A stretch of 64,000 nucleotides of DNA from positions 8,972,288 through 9,036,287 of the forward strand of contig NC_092676.1 of NCBI RefSeq assembly GCF_964355755.1. The letters run 5' to 3'. The notes below the pieces were generated by a model. The model saw only the letters and a program-made list of their open reading frames with translations. It did not search any database and was not told where the DNA came from. The position numbers and the translations under genes are program-made. This DNA is from Antedon mediterranea (Eukaryota; Echinodermata; Crinoidea; Comatulida; Antedonidae). Below are positions 1 to 9,266 of this stretch, in pieces; the stretch's first letter is position 1; each line of letters starts with the position of its first letter.

Positions 1-1106
1 GGGGAGTGTGGGGATTAATCTAATCATGTGATAATTAAATACTGCCCCCTATAGGTGTTACTGCCCCCTATAATTGTAACAGTCTTTTTCAAATGATTTG
101 CTTTCTTTTGTATTCATGAACCGGTCAAGGAAGCAGATAGTTTTGTCTCTTATTTAATTAAAGATCTGATTAAAAGGTAATTACTCTACTTTATACATAT
201 ATTACTTTGTTATACATTTATAAGATTCTGTTATGTTTAAGAAACATTAATGTTGTATTTTAAGATGATTGCATTCATAGGCCTAGACATTTGTTTTGGG
301 TTAACCTTGACTCATGGAATGTGCAGTTAGGAAGCCTATTGAATAGTATTGTGTTACAATCTTTGAACTAGGATTTTATGCCATATAATGTTATAATATA
401 TACTTTTGTGATAAACCTTCTTTGTATTAACAAAATATGTTTAGATAGATTTAGTAATGTTTAGTTTATAGAAGATAGTTTCTAGTTAACAGTTTGTATA
501 AAATAGTTCATCCTACAGTTCACACTTGATTAATTTGTACACACGAGGCTACCATGCTCGTGATAGATCGTCATGTAGTGCGCCCTCTATTTATCATACA
601 AAATGGCTGCGCCCATGGATTTGTTATTTATATATTTTACACAAACCTAAGATTATAACTCCTTGATTCAATGAATAGACTAAGTTTAGTATTCAAATAG
701 TGTGAGTAAATTCCAACATGCATTTATTCTAGTAATATAATAGTAATATTCAGGCACTTATGAATATGCAATTGTGTAGGTAATTAATTAGGTATTTGTA
801 TACTCTAACAAAGTATACAGAGGCTGTTTAGGTAGACGTGCCGTTTGATGTAATAGTCGCAGTCCTCAGAGAGAATCCTTTTTATTAGAGTCGCCTGTTA
901 AGTTGAGGTCGTTACTAAGAATTGGCTTACGTATTTTAGAATATTATTTACTTTTGTTTCTCATTGTATTTATTTTGTGGTTTTCAGGACCATACTGATC
1001 TCTATTGTTATGCTAAAAACAAATTAAAACCAAATACACCACCGGACCGTGGTAAAAGTGAGAAAAGGCGTGTTTTTCCTTTTGTGTTGTCGTCCACATC
1101 CTTACA
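1..1106. other. Left flank, no gene seen
   Basis: AT-rich DNA before the first histone repeat. I see no reading frame with a recognisable product, no RNA gene and no clear repeat beyond two short GCCCCCTATA copies near 45-75. It is best read as intergenic sequence. Confidence 0.5.
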
Positions 1107-1224
1107 TATATAAATGTTTTGTTTTTTAGAAGTTCTTTTACAATAACTTTTTTTATCATAATTATGTGTAAAATGCATCACACAAAAAAAAGGGAATAGA
1201 GAATAAGAGAGATAATTATACGAA

Positions 1225-1655
1225 ATGGATTCCTTTGAGTTAGCGAAAAAAAGTATCGAGACTTGAGATGACGAGATGTGCAATAGCATGATAGAGAAGA
1301 TTTTGCAAGACTTTGATTTTTCGCAGATAGAAGTTACCTAATTAGGAGGAGGTGAAACAAGGCTTGAAAAATCTATAGCAGAGTTGAAGAAAGCAGTGCA
1401 GTGTTGCATTGCAAAAGAATTGAACGTTGGACGAATGATTACTAGTTTGACTTTAGCACGCCACCTATCTGACAGGTACAGCGGACACGAAAACAAATTT
1501 GCAGCGTTTGTCGCACAATGTTTCGAAGAAAGGTCCGATAGGGTTGATAATCGGAACTTGTGCTATTGCCACCAGGTCGGTAGAAGGAAAACAAGATAAA
1601 AGCAAGTTTGAACATATATACTGGAATGAATATACACGGATCTGACTGCCGCTAG
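1225..1655 (+). pseudogene. Relic gene copy A, possible Bcl-2-like
   Basis: The start ATG-GAT-TCC and the terminal TAG are still visible, and the frame would give roughly 160 residues. This copy is broken by AGA to TGA near codon 15, by TAA in the CTAATTAGG stretch, and by a deletion of about 40 bp after AGGTCCG that removes the GW segment, plus a second deletion after GTAGAAGGAAAAC. Conserved parts include ELNVGRMITSLTLARHL, whose NxGR resembles the BH1 signature NWGR of Bcl-2 proteins. Other copies have FGWPDMQGLI, like the BH2 motif GGWxxF. The family call is inference from these two motifs only. No C-terminal membrane helix is seen. Confidence 0.55.
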
Positions 1656-1772
1656 GCCAGTAAATATATATTTTTATAGGCCAGTAAAATATATTTTTAT
1701 AGGCCAGTAAAAAATAATTTTTATAGGCCCGTAAAATATATTTTTTATAGGCCAGTAAAATATATTTATAGT
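1653..1772. repeat. 23-bp tandem repeat, about 5 copies
   Basis: Units of the form ATAGGCCAGTAAAATATATT with small length changes. The array starts inside the stop codon of the relic gene (GCTAGGCCAG), so the 3' end of the relic merges into the repeat. The same array follows relic copies B and E. Confidence 0.85.
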
Positions 1773-2040
1773 GTTAGTCGCGGTTGCTTCCCGCAGTCGT
1801 ACAATCGTCAAAGCGCAGTCGCTGCTTCATGCGATCAACAGTTTAAAAGAAAAAAATTTAAAAACCTGAAACAATTTGTCGTTTTCTTTTTCTTTTATTT
1901 TGATCTTCATACATTTTTACAGAAAAACTATGCAATGCAACTTGACTTAAAAACTAACTTTAAAAAAAAAAAGAAATCTCAGAGAAAATATGTCGTTTTT
2001 TTGCAATCAGAGCAGACCATGATGATATCGACAATTCATC

Positions 2041-2798
2041 TTATTTTACGCTGTTTTTTTTGGCCCTGAAACATTCAATATTCACGTAACCTACGGTTAG
2101 AAATTGCATCTTGTAGCCTTCTGACATCGGCATTCTCGATTGTTCGTAATCACCAAATTGTTGCATTATATACGCTATCGTGTTTACAGTCTCTTCTTCT
2201 TTGAATAACGGCCACAGTATCAAAATTCTTGCACATTTATTAAGTTCGAACATGATTTCCGAAACTACACCGCATTTCATTTTGCTTTCCGTAAGTATTT
2301 TCACCGTCCAGCGGCATTCTTCTAAAAATGCTTGTAATTTCTCTGCTACACCAAGAAATTTACCGCCGACTATTAAGAAATCGTACGGTTGCTTTTTTGT
2401 TGAAGGTGGCAGCGGAGGCAACAGCATAGTTGTGCTGACCTTCTGTATCAGGTCGGTTCTTTGTAGGAAAAAAAAACAACAACAATTTAGAATAAGATTT
2501 GAAGAAAAAAAATTGTTAGTAATATAATAATAGTATAATAGTAATAATTATGTAAACAAAAGAAGAAAAAAACTTACGAAGGAGGGATCTTGGCTAGCCT
2601 AGGGTCAAGCTGGTGATTTGTTGGCTTCGAGAAAATGACTGCTGGAAACATCTTGCTACAAGTATGTAATTTTCTCTGCGGTTCTTCTGTGTTATTTTCT
2701 TCTGTGTTATTCTTCTCGATGAAGCTAAGATTGTGTGAAGCTGTATTGAAACCTCTGTTCTTTATATAGTTTTCAACTGATGATGATGACATCATCAT
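2041..2798 (-). CDS. Two-exon gene, unknown; possible TIR-like fold (copy 1)
   Basis: Exon 1 runs 2798-2578 and starts with three ATG codons. Exon 2 runs 2434-2041. The intron of 143 bp has donor TTC|GTAAGT and an in-frame acceptor CAG|C, giving about 204 residues. Exon 1 is polar, with an EENNTEE repeat. Exon 2 alternates strands and helices: YDFLIVGG, AEKLQAFLEECRW, TVKILTE, VVSEIMFELNKC, ARILILWPLF, TVNTIAYIMQQF, YKMQFLTVGY. This order is compatible with a TIR or other flavodoxin-like fold, but no diagnostic TIR residue is certain. Against copies 2 and 3, exon 2 shows only silent changes (CTT/CTA). It lies back to back with the H2B promoter, and a CCAAT box sits about 30 bp upstream of its ATG. 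I do not recognise the gene for certain. Confidence 0.6.
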
Positions 2799-2948
2799 TA
2801 ACGAATTTGGGAGATTCTGATTGGCCGGTTAATACATTTACAGTTTCATTTTAAAGTTTTTGTAATCTTACATTGTTAACTTTCACAGTTTTTTATGCTA
2901 AAGCTAGGCGTGGCCGAAACAAGTTAAATCCCTGCGCATGGTCAACAG

Positions 2949-3010
2949 CCAATTGGTCTACAATTGTACCCTCAGGAAGCCCTCATTTGCATATCTCCGT
3001 GTATAAGAAA
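2949..3010 (+). promoter_or_regulatory. H2B-type promoter: CCAAT, octamer, TATA
   Basis: CCAAT at 2949-2953, the octamer ATTTGCAT at 2985-2992 and TATAAGAAA at 3002-3010, about 60 bp before the H2B ATG. The ATTTGCAT octamer just upstream of TATA is the classic H2B promoter signature. The promoter looks intact although the gene behind it is not. Confidence 0.8.
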
Positions 3011-3068
3011 TAAGCTTGTTTAACAACCAGTCACTTCAATTTTTTCATCGTGCATTAAATTGTGAAGC

Positions 3069-3149
3069 ATGCCACCAAAAACCTCAAAAAAAGCTGCTAA
3101 AAAAGCCGGTAAAGCCAAAGCCGTAATATTCTACCAGTATAATCTTTAA
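3069..3149 (+). pseudogene. Histone H2B remnant, first ~19 codons
   Basis: The frame opens MPPKTSKKAAKKAGKAKA, the lysine-rich N-terminal tail of invertebrate H2B (H2B commonly starts MPPK and has KKAGKA). After GCC-GTA the similarity ends abruptly, and a stop follows eight codons later (TAA 3147-3149). The histone fold is entirely missing, so this cannot make H2B. The promoter upstream is preserved. An identical remnant lies in R5, and R2 has lost it by deletion. Confidence 0.85.
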
Positions 3150-3278
3150 TACACATCTGTATTTTCTGATATAGACAACAATTTCAGAAGTCCATCAACA
3201 AAATTGTATTCTATACATCTCCATACAACCGTTATGATTAAACGAGTATAATGAATATTAATGAATAATCTATCAGAG

Positions 3279-3297
3279 AGAGAGAGAGGGAGAGAAA
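3279..3297. repeat. GA microsatellite
   Basis: A short run of GAGAGAGA with a GGGAGAGA end, longer in R5 (about 21455-21479). It lies in the spacer behind the H2B remnant. Confidence 0.7.
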
Positions 3298-3637
3298 AAT
3301 AGTGTTTTTAATACAACACACGGAAACCCAGATGATGAGTTTGCCGGGCATCATTAACATCGAATTTTGACAATTATTCATAAACAATATTACAAATAAA
3401 ACAATTAGACATTTCTTTAAGGTCTTTTAAGCTTTAATTTTCTATTATATTTGTGCAATTCGCTATATGAATGTTTGTCTTAACCCGGACGTTATGTTTA
3501 GATATATATTTTTTTGTACTTTCCCATTTTTGTATTTTTCTTTTTTATTGTTATATTTTGTTTCTTTGGACGCACCTTAACAAGTTGAAGTGTGCCACTG
3601 ATAAAAAAAAAAAGTACAATGCCAAAAAATTGTTATT

Positions 3638-4369
3638 ATTAATTATATCGATGACAAATTTCGTTTTTGTAAAAGCACAAGTTAACGGAGTACTTACTCG
3701 AACGTTTCGATCTCTATCAGAGATCCTTCTCAACTGACTGCGGAGTGTTAATGCAGCTTGGTCATTCTTGACGTCATCTGTTGATGACGTTGTACGCCTC
3801 CGGTTGTAGGTTGGAGGTTGTGCGGGGCTCGGCCAGGTGATGTGTCTATCAAATCATTGTACAAATGCGAGAGTTCGTGGGCTCCAGTGTCCCGGTTCAT
3901 GGTCTTCTCTTTATTTCTCCTTATATGTAATGATTCTCTAATCTGTCTGTCTTTGCGTTTAGGCTCTTTGGTTAAGATGGTAGCCTCCCAGTTCGGTACA
4001 TGATTGTGTTTTATGACATGTTCTGTAATGGCAGATTTGTGTATGATCGAAGATGTGGATGTTCTGGAGGCCCTAGTCATTACTCTCCCCGTGTTTGTTG
4101 TAACAAGGGCCTCCAGAACATCCACATCTTCGATCCACACCCCCGCACAACCTCCAACCTACAACCGGAGGCGTACAACGTCATCAACAGATGACGTCAA
4201 GAATGACCAAGCTGCATTAACACTCCGCAGTCAGTTGAGAAGGATCTCTGATAGAGATCGAAACGTTCGAGTAAGTACTCCGTTAACTTGTGCTTTTACA
4301 AAAACGAAATTTGTCATCTATACAAAATCGAAGCTAAATGAAATTCTTTCAAGATTAATTATATCGATG
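3638..4369 (-). mobile_element. Penelope-like element fragment with inverted arms
   Basis: Present in R1 but absent from R2 and R5, which keep the empty site. Flanked by the 16-bp direct repeat ATTAATTATATCGATG (3638-3653 and 4354-4369), a target site duplication. Long inverted arms (about 3654-3830 and 4135-4316) enclose about 300 bp, with a second short inverted pair near 4049-4070 and 4108-4131. The minus-strand reading frame between the arms contains SAITEHVIKHNHVPNW, then RQIRESLHIRRNK and NRDTGAHELSHLYND. This resembles the C-terminal end of the GIY-YIG endonuclease of Penelope-like retroelements. Both arms hold CTGATAGAGATCGAAAC (4248-4264 on plus, 3704-3720 on minus), close to the hammerhead core common in these elements. 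Confidence 0.75.
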
Positions 4370-4563
4370 TACTTTACAAAGTTATATAAAGTCTAAATTA
4401 AAAACACCTTCGTATAGCTACTGTCACTACCTAAAACTTAAATTCCCGAATTATGTATATAATCAAAATAAAGAAAAAGAGTAACACACTAATCATTTTT
4501 ATCTAGTCACGCCCTTGTTATGAATAAAGCGTTAACAATTATCGTTGGCGCCAAAGCCCGTTG

Positions 4564-4614
4564 CCAATTCAATCATAGGTTTCCGAGAGGGTGTATTGAA
4601 TATACTATTTAAAT
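4564..4614 (+). promoter_or_regulatory. H2A promoter, copy 1
   Basis: CCAAT at 4564-4568 and a TATA-like CTATTTAAAT at 4605-4614. In R5 the same TATA lies about 80 bp before the H2A ATG. Here it is about 265 bp away because of an insertion in the leader. Confidence 0.6.
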
Positions 4615-4634
4615 CGTGGTAAATGTTAAGTTGG

Positions 4635-4813
4635 TTTACTTGTTTACTTACTTTTATACTTGTTTCCGGAGCTCAGCAATGCTGGGTCCGGAGTCGAGGC
4701 TAGGCTATGCCTATAAGCCCCTCTTGATAATTACATCAACTCTTGAATATGGCGCAAATTTAAGAGGGTGGTTGGACCATGCCCGTTCAAGACCGGACTT
4801 AATTGGTTGGCAG
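4635..4813. mobile_element. 179-bp insertion in the H2A leader, copy 1
   Basis: Absent from R5, where AAGTTGGTATC is continuous. Here it is flanked by AGTTGG at 4629-4634 and 4814-4819, a 6-bp target duplication. The segment contains GTTCAAGACC (possible degenerate B box) and TGGCGCAAATT upstream, so a tRNA-derived SINE is possible but unproven. It adds ATGs at 4679, 4707, 4749 and 4779 ahead of the H2A start. Confidence 0.65.
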
Positions 4814-4879
4814 AGTTGGTATCATTTTCAATATAGTATTCCGAAATAGTGTAAAAAATATAGCTATAGCTATAAAAAA

Positions 4880-5257
4880 ATGTCTGGACGTGGTAAAGGA
4901 GGCAAAGCTAAAGGAAAGGCCAAGAGCCGATCAAGCCGTGCTGGACTTCAATTCCCAGTCGGTGGTGTTCACCGATTTTTACGAAAGGGCAACTATGCAT
5001 CCCGGGTTGGTGCTGGTGCTCCAGTCTACATGGCTGCTGTACTTGAGTATTTGACTGCTGAAATCTTAGAATTGGCCGGTAACGCTGCACGTGATAACAA
5101 GAAAGGCAGAATTATCCCTCGTCATCTGCAACTTGTCATCCGGAATGACGAAGAATTACACCGTCTTCTCGGAAGTTTAACCATTGCACAGGGAAGTGTA
5201 TTGCCAAACATCCAGGCTGTACTTCTACCAAAGAAGACTCAAAGCAAAGTCAAGTAA
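4880..5257 (+). CDS. Histone H2A, copy 1
   Basis: Intronless frame of 125 residues starting [20 protein letters not shown], the usual H2A tail. It continues with [50 protein letters not shown] and [12 protein letters not shown]. Acidic-patch residues ([10 protein letters not shown] and DEE) are kept. Unusual changes are Gly for Arg29 (PVGGVH), Ser for Glu41 (YASRV), Gly for Thr76 (KKGRIIP) and HRLLGSL for the usual NKLL segment. The gene packs DNA in the nucleosome with H2B. Its mRNA would end at the stem-loop at 5294. Expression is doubtful because its leader carries an inserted element with upstream ATGs. Confidence 0.9.
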   Translation: MSGRGKGGKAKGKAKSRSSRAGLQFPVGGVHRFLRKGNYASRVGAGAPVYMAAVLEYLTAEILELAGNAARDNKKGRIIPRHLQLVIRNDEELHRLLGSLTIAQGSVLPNIQAVLLPKKTQSKVK

Positions 5258-5293
5258 ATCATCAAAGCAAACATATTTTACTTAAGACCTAAC

Positions 5294-5330
5294 GGCTCTT
5301 TTCAAAGCCACCAAAATACAAAAAGAGACT
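5294..5330 (+). terminator. Histone 3' stem-loop and HDE after H2A copy 1
   Basis: GGCTCTTTTCAAAGCC at 5294-5309 followed by ACC, then AAAAAGAGA at about 5320-5328. This is the replication-dependent histone processing signal (SLBP stem-loop plus U7-binding purine-rich element). One stem pair is C-A instead of C-G, unlike the perfect H1 stem. Confidence 0.85.
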
Positions 5331-5867
5331 TGAATAGTGATTTTTTCCTTATAAATGTTTATAATTGTATAAATGTAGAATAGCTGGCCTCAGTTAATAA
5401 TATTATACAATACAAAAATTTCGAAAATCGGTCGTAGGTTTTGATTCTCTAAATTAGTATTTTGCCATTAGGTATCACATATTCAGTATGCGTTTACGAC
5501 AACTTTATTCATTTAACTATTAATTAAATTAATACTGCCTTTAAAATTAAAGGTCAGATACATGTCCATCTATACGTTTTAATACTAGAATTGTTCATTA
5601 TGGAATAAATGCTGTCATCAAAAACATAATTAGCCATTATAAATATTTTTTTTTAAATCAAGAATTGAAAATTGCCAGTGCTTATTATATGTTCAATGAA
5701 ACATAATCATCTGAATTAGATCTCACATAATATAGAAAACGAATGTTTTATTAAATGATTTAAAATAATGCTTTAAATGTGTATTTAAAGACAATAAAGA
5801 ACACACTTTTATGAAACTAAAAAAGGCGACGAGATGTTTCGTCCATACACGTCCGCGATTGAGTAGA

Positions 5868-5874
5868 TATAAAT
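5868..5874 (+). promoter_or_regulatory. H1 TATA box, copy 1
   Basis: TATAAAT about 70 bp before the position of the H1 start. R2 and R5 have GATAAAAAT here, so only this copy keeps a canonical TATA, and this is the copy whose start codon is lost. Confidence 0.65.
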
Positions 5875-5942
5875 GAGGTTCGTCGCTGCGTTGTATCACT
5901 CATCAACCAACTCAACTGTTTGGTAAAGTTAAAAGTTAAGTT

Positions 5943-6518
5943 ATAGCTGACCAAACTAAAACTAAGAAGCTTGTTATAGCCAAGAAGCCTGTTACTCTCC
6001 CAACGTACATCGACATGGTAACGGCAGCAATTGGTACTTTGAAGGACAAAAGCGGCTCATCTCGCCAGGCTATTGCCAAGTACATCCTAGCTTATTACAA
6101 AGTTGAACCCACTAAAATGAAAACTCATCTTCGTTTGGCTTTGAAACGTGGTGTCGAAAGTAACAAACTTGTTCAAGCAAAAGGTGCAGGAGCCAGCGGT
6201 TCATTTAAACTGAACCAGATTACAGCCAAGGGTGATGAAGCTGCCATGGCAAAAATGGAAAGATCAGAGAAGAAAGCAGCTGCAGAGAAGGAAAAGAGTG
6301 TAGCAAAGAAGGCCAAACAATTAGCAGCGAAGAAGGCAAACAAACCAATTGTAAAGAAGGCTACCAAATTCAAGTCACCCAAGAAGTCTGAGAAAAATAA
6401 ATCTAAGCCGAAAATGTCTATCAAGTCTTCTAAGAAGCCAAAGACAAATAAGCTAAAAAGCCGAAAGTTAAAAAGACATCAAAGAAGGTCGGAGAGAAGT
6501 GAAATACTGCTAATTTAA
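5943..6518 (+). pseudogene. Histone H1, copy 1, start codon lost
   Basis: The start reads ATA-GCT-GAC at 5943 where R2 has ATG-GCT-GAC, so initiation is lost. The frame is otherwise open to 6518. The next ATG (6015) falls inside the globular domain. The winged-helix domain includes [27 protein letters not shown] and GASGSFKL, and is followed by a lysine/alanine tail with KKAKQ and KSPKK. As in the other copies, the last ~20 residues end in a non-H1 sequence (SEILLI). In the neighbouring frame the sequence continues as a normal H1 tail (KKPKVKK...GEK) to a TGA. Linker histone, nuclear. Confidence 0.85.
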
Positions 6519-6530
6519 TTCAAACCGAAC

Positions 6531-6546
6531 GGCTCTTTTCAGAGCC
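6531..6546 (+). terminator. Histone 3' stem-loop after H1 copy 1
   Basis: GGCTCTTTTCAGAGCC, a perfect 6-bp stem with a TTTC loop followed by ACCA. This is the processing signal for replication-dependent histone mRNA. Confidence 0.9.
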
Positions 6547-7197
6547 ACCATGTGTATAAAAGGGATTTATTTGCATTTTATTTCATTAGTTTCCAAATCT
6601 TGTTTTTCACTTTGAATATTATATATTATCTCTATTATAATGCTATACACTTATATAACTCCAGAGTACAAAGGTAAAATGTAACCGATAATTTTTATCT
6701 AATTTTAACAATTTTTAGCCTCTTAACTTTTTGTGTGTGTTTTTGTAAATTGTATTTTATATTTTTGTATTTTGCCAGTTTTCAAATCACATTTCTGTTT
6801 TTTAAATGGACAATAAAGTATATATGACTATGACTATGACAATTAAGTTTTTAGAAAATTTTGTACAGATAGTGAACGAAACATCACTACTATATCAAAA
6901 TAATAACTAATAATTAAATTGAAATAATGACTCATAACATATTCTTTTTTTTTCCATAATTAACTGTGCTGTTGATTGAATATTTATATATATAAAAGAG
7001 TGGTCTTTTTATTTAATATTATTTTATTTTGTAAAGACAAACAACGATGATTTTATTGACCCTTGCACTTATATTCCTTTTTGTTCAGTTTTATTCGTTA
7101 CGATCATTGTATATACAGTTTCGATGGTGGACGACTGACCCAAATTTTCTAGAGATATTTATGTTACTGACGAAATGCAAATTGACATAATTACAGT

Positions 7198-7226
7198 TGA
7201 GCAACGTCCGCACAAAGCGTATAAAT
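7198..7226 (+). promoter_or_regulatory. H4 promoter remnant, copy 1
   Basis: GCAACGTCCGC at about 7201, followed by TATAAAT at 7220-7226, 70 bp before the H4 ATG. The GTCCG motif upstream of TATA is typical of H4 promoters. R2 and R3 have TATAACT instead. Confidence 0.55.
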
Positions 7227-7293
7227 ACTTCGGCATTTCGACAGTTTCCACACATTTCGAATAATTCTGAGTGATTCTTAATATCGATTAAAC

Positions 7294-7612
<319 letters not shown>

Positions 7613-7636
7613 ACTCGATGCTTTTTCAAAACACAA

Positions 7637-7652
7637 GGCTCTTTTCAGAGCC
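7637..7652 (+). terminator. Histone 3' stem-loop after H4 copy 1
   Basis: GGCTCTTTTCAGAGCC followed by ACC and AAAAAGAGA. The signal is intact although the H4 frame is dead. Confidence 0.85.
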
Positions 7653-7669
7653 ACCAGTTGAACCAAAAA

Positions 7670-8332
7670 GAGATTTATTTGCTTTTCTTTAATTGTTTAA
7701 TATGATTCAATAATTTCAAATAATCCAGTGATTTTTCAGAAATGTCTGGATTATTAAAATTATTTTTATTAAATTTGTTAAGAATTATTTTTTCAGGGGG
7801 ACAATACATCTTTAATAAATATAAACAAAGAAGGAGCTTCCTCCATGTCATAAAGCTAAAAATAAGATATGAATTAGGCATGTTTTTGTATTATACCATA
7901 TACTAAGATATACAAATAGTATTAAGTAATACTTAAGAGCCACCAGTTGAACCAAAAAGAGATTTATTTGCTTTTCTTAATTTTTTTAATATGATTAAAA
8001 AATTTCAAATAATCGATTGATTTTTCAGAAATGTATTGATTATTAAAATGTATTATAATAGAAAACCATTTTAGAGATCAATACTCACAAATAACAAACG
8101 TATTGTGGTAGCATTTACATTTTATGGTATTTTAACCTATATAGGCCTATGTAGAATAAAAGTAGTAACGCGGTAATAATTGATTTAGCACGAATTGGGA
8201 CGATTGCTCTCGCTTCTAAAAGTTACGTAATGAGTAACATTTTCTATATTTAAACAAATAAATACAAAATAGCGCCACATATGCCTTTGTTAACATAAAG
8301 AGTCACACGTCGTATAAGGAAAACACGCCTCA
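7670..8332. other. Spacer R1/R2
   Basis: AT-rich sequence with a second partial copy of the H4 3' region (AGAGCCACCAGTTGAACC at about 7937) and no gene. The same spacer, with indels, follows each H4 pseudogene. Confidence 0.5.
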
Positions 8333-8451
8333 TATATAAATGTTTTGTTTTTTAGAAGTTCTTTTACAATAACTTTTTTTTATCATAATTATGTGTAAAA
8401 TGCATCACACAAAAAAAAGGGAATATAGAATAAGAGAGATAATTATACGAA

Positions 8452-8882
8452 ATGGATTCCTTTGAGTTAGCGAAAAAAAGTATCGAGACTTGAGATGACG
8501 AGATGTGCAATAGCATGATAGAGAAGATTTTGCAAGACTTTGATTTTTCGCAGATAGAAGTTACCTAATTAGGAGGAGGTGAAACAAGGCTTGAAAAATC
8601 TATAGCAGAGTTGAAGAAAGCAGTGCAGTGTTGCATTGCAAAAGAATTGAACGTTGGACGAATGATTACTAGTTTGACTTTAGCACGCCACCTATCTGAC
8701 AGGTACAGCGGACACGAAAACAAATTTGCAGCGTTTGTCGCACAATGTTTCGAAGAAAGGTCCGATAGGGTTGATAATCGGAACTTGTGCTATTCCCACC
8801 AGGTCGGTAGAAGGAAAACAAGATAAAAGCAAGTTTGAACATATATACTGGAATGAATATACACGGATCTGACTGCCGCTAG
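8452..8882 (+). pseudogene. Relic gene copy B
   Basis: Nearly identical to copy A, with the same TGA near codon 15, the same TAA in CTAATTAGG and the same two internal deletions. Copies A and B therefore share a recent ancestor that was already dead. BH1-like ELNVGRM is present. The BH2-like FGWPDM segment is deleted. Confidence 0.55.
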
Positions 8883-8998
8883 GCCAGTAAATATATATTT
8901 TTATAGGCCAGTAAAATATATTTTTATAGGCCAGTAAAAAATAATTTTTACAGGCCAGTAAAATATATTTTTTATAGGCCAGTAAAATATATTTATAG
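8880..8998. repeat. 23-bp tandem repeat in R2
   Basis: Same array as in R1, about five units of AGGCCAGTAAAATATATTTT type, beginning in the relic stop codon. Confidence 0.85.
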
Positions 8999-9266
8999 TG
9001 TTAGTTGCGGTTGCTTCCCGCAGTCGTACAATCGTCAAAGCGCAGTCGCTGCTTCATGCGATCAACAGTTTAAAAGAAAAAAATTTAAAAACCTGAAACA
9101 ATTTGTCGTTTTCTTTTTCTTTTATTTTGATCTTCATACATTTTTACAGAAAAACTATGCAATGCAACTTGACTTAAAAACTAACTTTAAAAAAAAAAGA
9201 AATCTCAGAGAAAATATGTCGTTTTTTTGCAATCAGAGCAGACCATGATGATATCGACAATTCATC

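Noticed and set aside
4248-4264. Active hammerhead ribozyme
   Set aside because: The core reads CTGATAG instead of CTGATGA, and flanking stems could not be verified, so only a resemblance is reported.
4616-4849. 77-codon plus-strand frame upstream of H2A
   Set aside because: It lies in the H2A leader and the inserted element, lacks a proper ATG at its left end, and has no recognisable motif.
4871-4879. TATAAAAAA directly before the H2A ATG as a TATA box
   Set aside because: It touches the start codon and leaves no room for a transcript leader. CTATTTAAAT further upstream fits better.
4908-5090. Minus-strand frame opposite H2A
   Set aside because: Mirror of conserved H2A codons. H2A is clear on the plus strand.
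6173-6424. Hydrophobic minus-strand frame opposite H1
   Set aside because: Phe/Leu-rich because it is the complement of the Lys/Ala-rich H1 tail.
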